From NCBI GenBank assembly GCA_030691805.1, contig JAUYDP010000234.1:1-6001 (forward strand): DNA of 6,001 nucleotides, given 5' to 3'. Shown here piece after piece: positions 5,382 through 6,001 of this stretch. Under the pieces are notes generated by a model. It did not search any database. It had not been told where the DNA came from and saw only the letters and a program-made list of their open reading frames with translations. Numbering within the stretch: position 1 is the first letter of the stretch; every line of letters starts with the position of its first letter. A program made the position numbers and the translations under genes. This DNA is from Dehalococcoidia bacterium (GTDB taxonomy: Bacteria; Chloroflexota; Dehalococcoidia; JAUYDP01).

Positions 5382-6001
5382 ATGGTGACCGCAGAGAAGG
5401 CCGTAAGGACCAAAGCCTTCGCCGATATGAGGGACTGGATTGACTGGCTGGAGGCCCGGGGCGAACTTCGCCGGGTGAAGGCCCAGGTAGACTGGGACCT
5501 GGAGTTAGGGGCTATCGCCCGGACGGTCCAGGCTATGGAAGGGCCAGCCCTGCTGTTTGAGAATATTAAGGACTATAAGAAGACCAGGGGACGGAGGCTC
5601 TTCCTGGGAGGGTTGGCCTCCTACCCGCGCGTCGCCGCTATGCTGGGCCTGCCTATGGACACGTCCTTCGGGGATATGATAAAGCACTGCCGGCGGGCCT
5701 TTCGGGAGCAGGTGCGCCCAATGCTGGTCTCCACCGGCTCGGTAAAGGAGAACATCATCACCGGAAAGGACATTGACCTGTATCAGTTCCCCGTGCCCAG
5801 GTGGCACCAACTGGACGGCGGTCGGTATATTGACACCTTTGCCGGGGTGGTTACCAAGGATCCGGAGACCGGCGAGGTTAACGTGGGCATGTACCGGGGG
5901 ATGATCGTCGGCAAGGACAGGATCGCCAAGCTCATGGTTCCGTCCCAGCATTGGGGGCGGCACTTCCTCAAGTATAAGGAGATGGGCAAACCCATGCCTG
6001 T
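5382..6001 (+). CDS. UbiD-family decarboxylase, N-terminal part (runs off the window)
   Basis: UbiD enzymes are cytoplasmic prenylated-FMN (de)carboxylases acting on aromatic or unsaturated acids; they need the cofactor made by UbiX, which is not seen here. The 206 codons present show the family N-terminus (MRDWIDWLEARGELRRV, residues 16-32) and the central flavin/metal region. VNVGMYR (166-172) and SQH (188-190) match yeast Fdc1 at a constant offset of 1: N167 and H190 for metal ligands N168 and H191, R172 for catalytic R173, and Q189 for Q190. The catalytic glutamates (Fdc1 E277 and E282) lie beyond the window. Family members are typically about 450-500 residues, so less than half is visible. 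The substrate cannot be told from this part; a menaquinone or ubiquinone step or degradation of an aromatic acid are both possible. It lies 467 nt from the epimerase gene and has its own strong ribosome site, so it is probably a separate transcription unit. Confidence 0.93.
   Translation, partial: MVTAEKAVRTKAFADMRDWIDWLEARGELRRVKAQVDWDLELGAIARTVQAMEGPALLFENIKDYKKTRGRRLFLGGLASYPRVAAMLGLPMDTSFGDMIKHCRRAFREQVRPMLVSTGSVKENIITGKDIDLYQFPVPRWHQLDGGRYIDTFAGVVTKDPETGEVNVGMYRGMIVGKDRIAKLMVPSQHWGRHFLKYKEMGKPMP

Overview
The window is bacterial, GC-rich and densely coding on the + strand. It carries a compact propionyl-CoA/methylmalonyl-CoA module flanked by less ordinary DNA. The protein style suggests a Chloroflexota (Dehalococcoidia-like) genome: a split biotin carboxylase and biotin carrier, a methylmalonyl-CoA mutase large subunit without its B12 domain, and a UbiD-family decarboxylase. 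That placement is my impression only; no ribosomal or marker gene is present to confirm it.

Layout. Positions 9-683 encode a protein I do not recognise by name. It looks like a HEPN/DUF4145-type helical protein with an RX4H motif, and its base composition is visibly lower in GC than the metabolic genes. Positions 684-813 are a short intergenic stretch. It ends in a 23-nt pyrimidine tract and an extended -10 element (TGATACAAT) only 8 nt before the next ATG, so that gene probably has a leaderless transcript. Positions 814-4914 hold four closely spaced genes: biotin carboxylase subunit (814-2319), biotin carboxyl carrier protein (2339-2839), methylmalonyl-CoA mutase large subunit (2844-4502) and methylmalonyl-CoA epimerase (4513-4914). 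The gaps are 19, 4 and 10 nt, so they very likely form one operon. Positions 4915-5381 contain no convincing gene. This gap holds a cluster of GC-rich inverted repeats, a lower-GC stretch with a possible promoter, and a striking array of eight and a half 10-nt tandem repeats (5271-5355) that ends just before a strong Shine-Dalgarno. Positions 5382-6001 are the first 206 codons of a UbiD-family decarboxylase that runs off the end.

How the genes work together. The biotin carboxylase and carrier would supply carboxybiotin to a carboxyltransferase, which is not in this window, to turn propionyl-CoA into (S)-methylmalonyl-CoA. The epimerase gives the (R) form and the mutase rearranges it to succinyl-CoA, or the route runs in reverse toward propionyl-CoA. 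The B12-binding mutase subunit is also absent here, so two essential partners must be encoded elsewhere.

I see no certain novel system. The most distinctive items are the decanucleotide array in front of ubiD, the predicted leaderless start of the operon, and the HEPN-like protein upstream.
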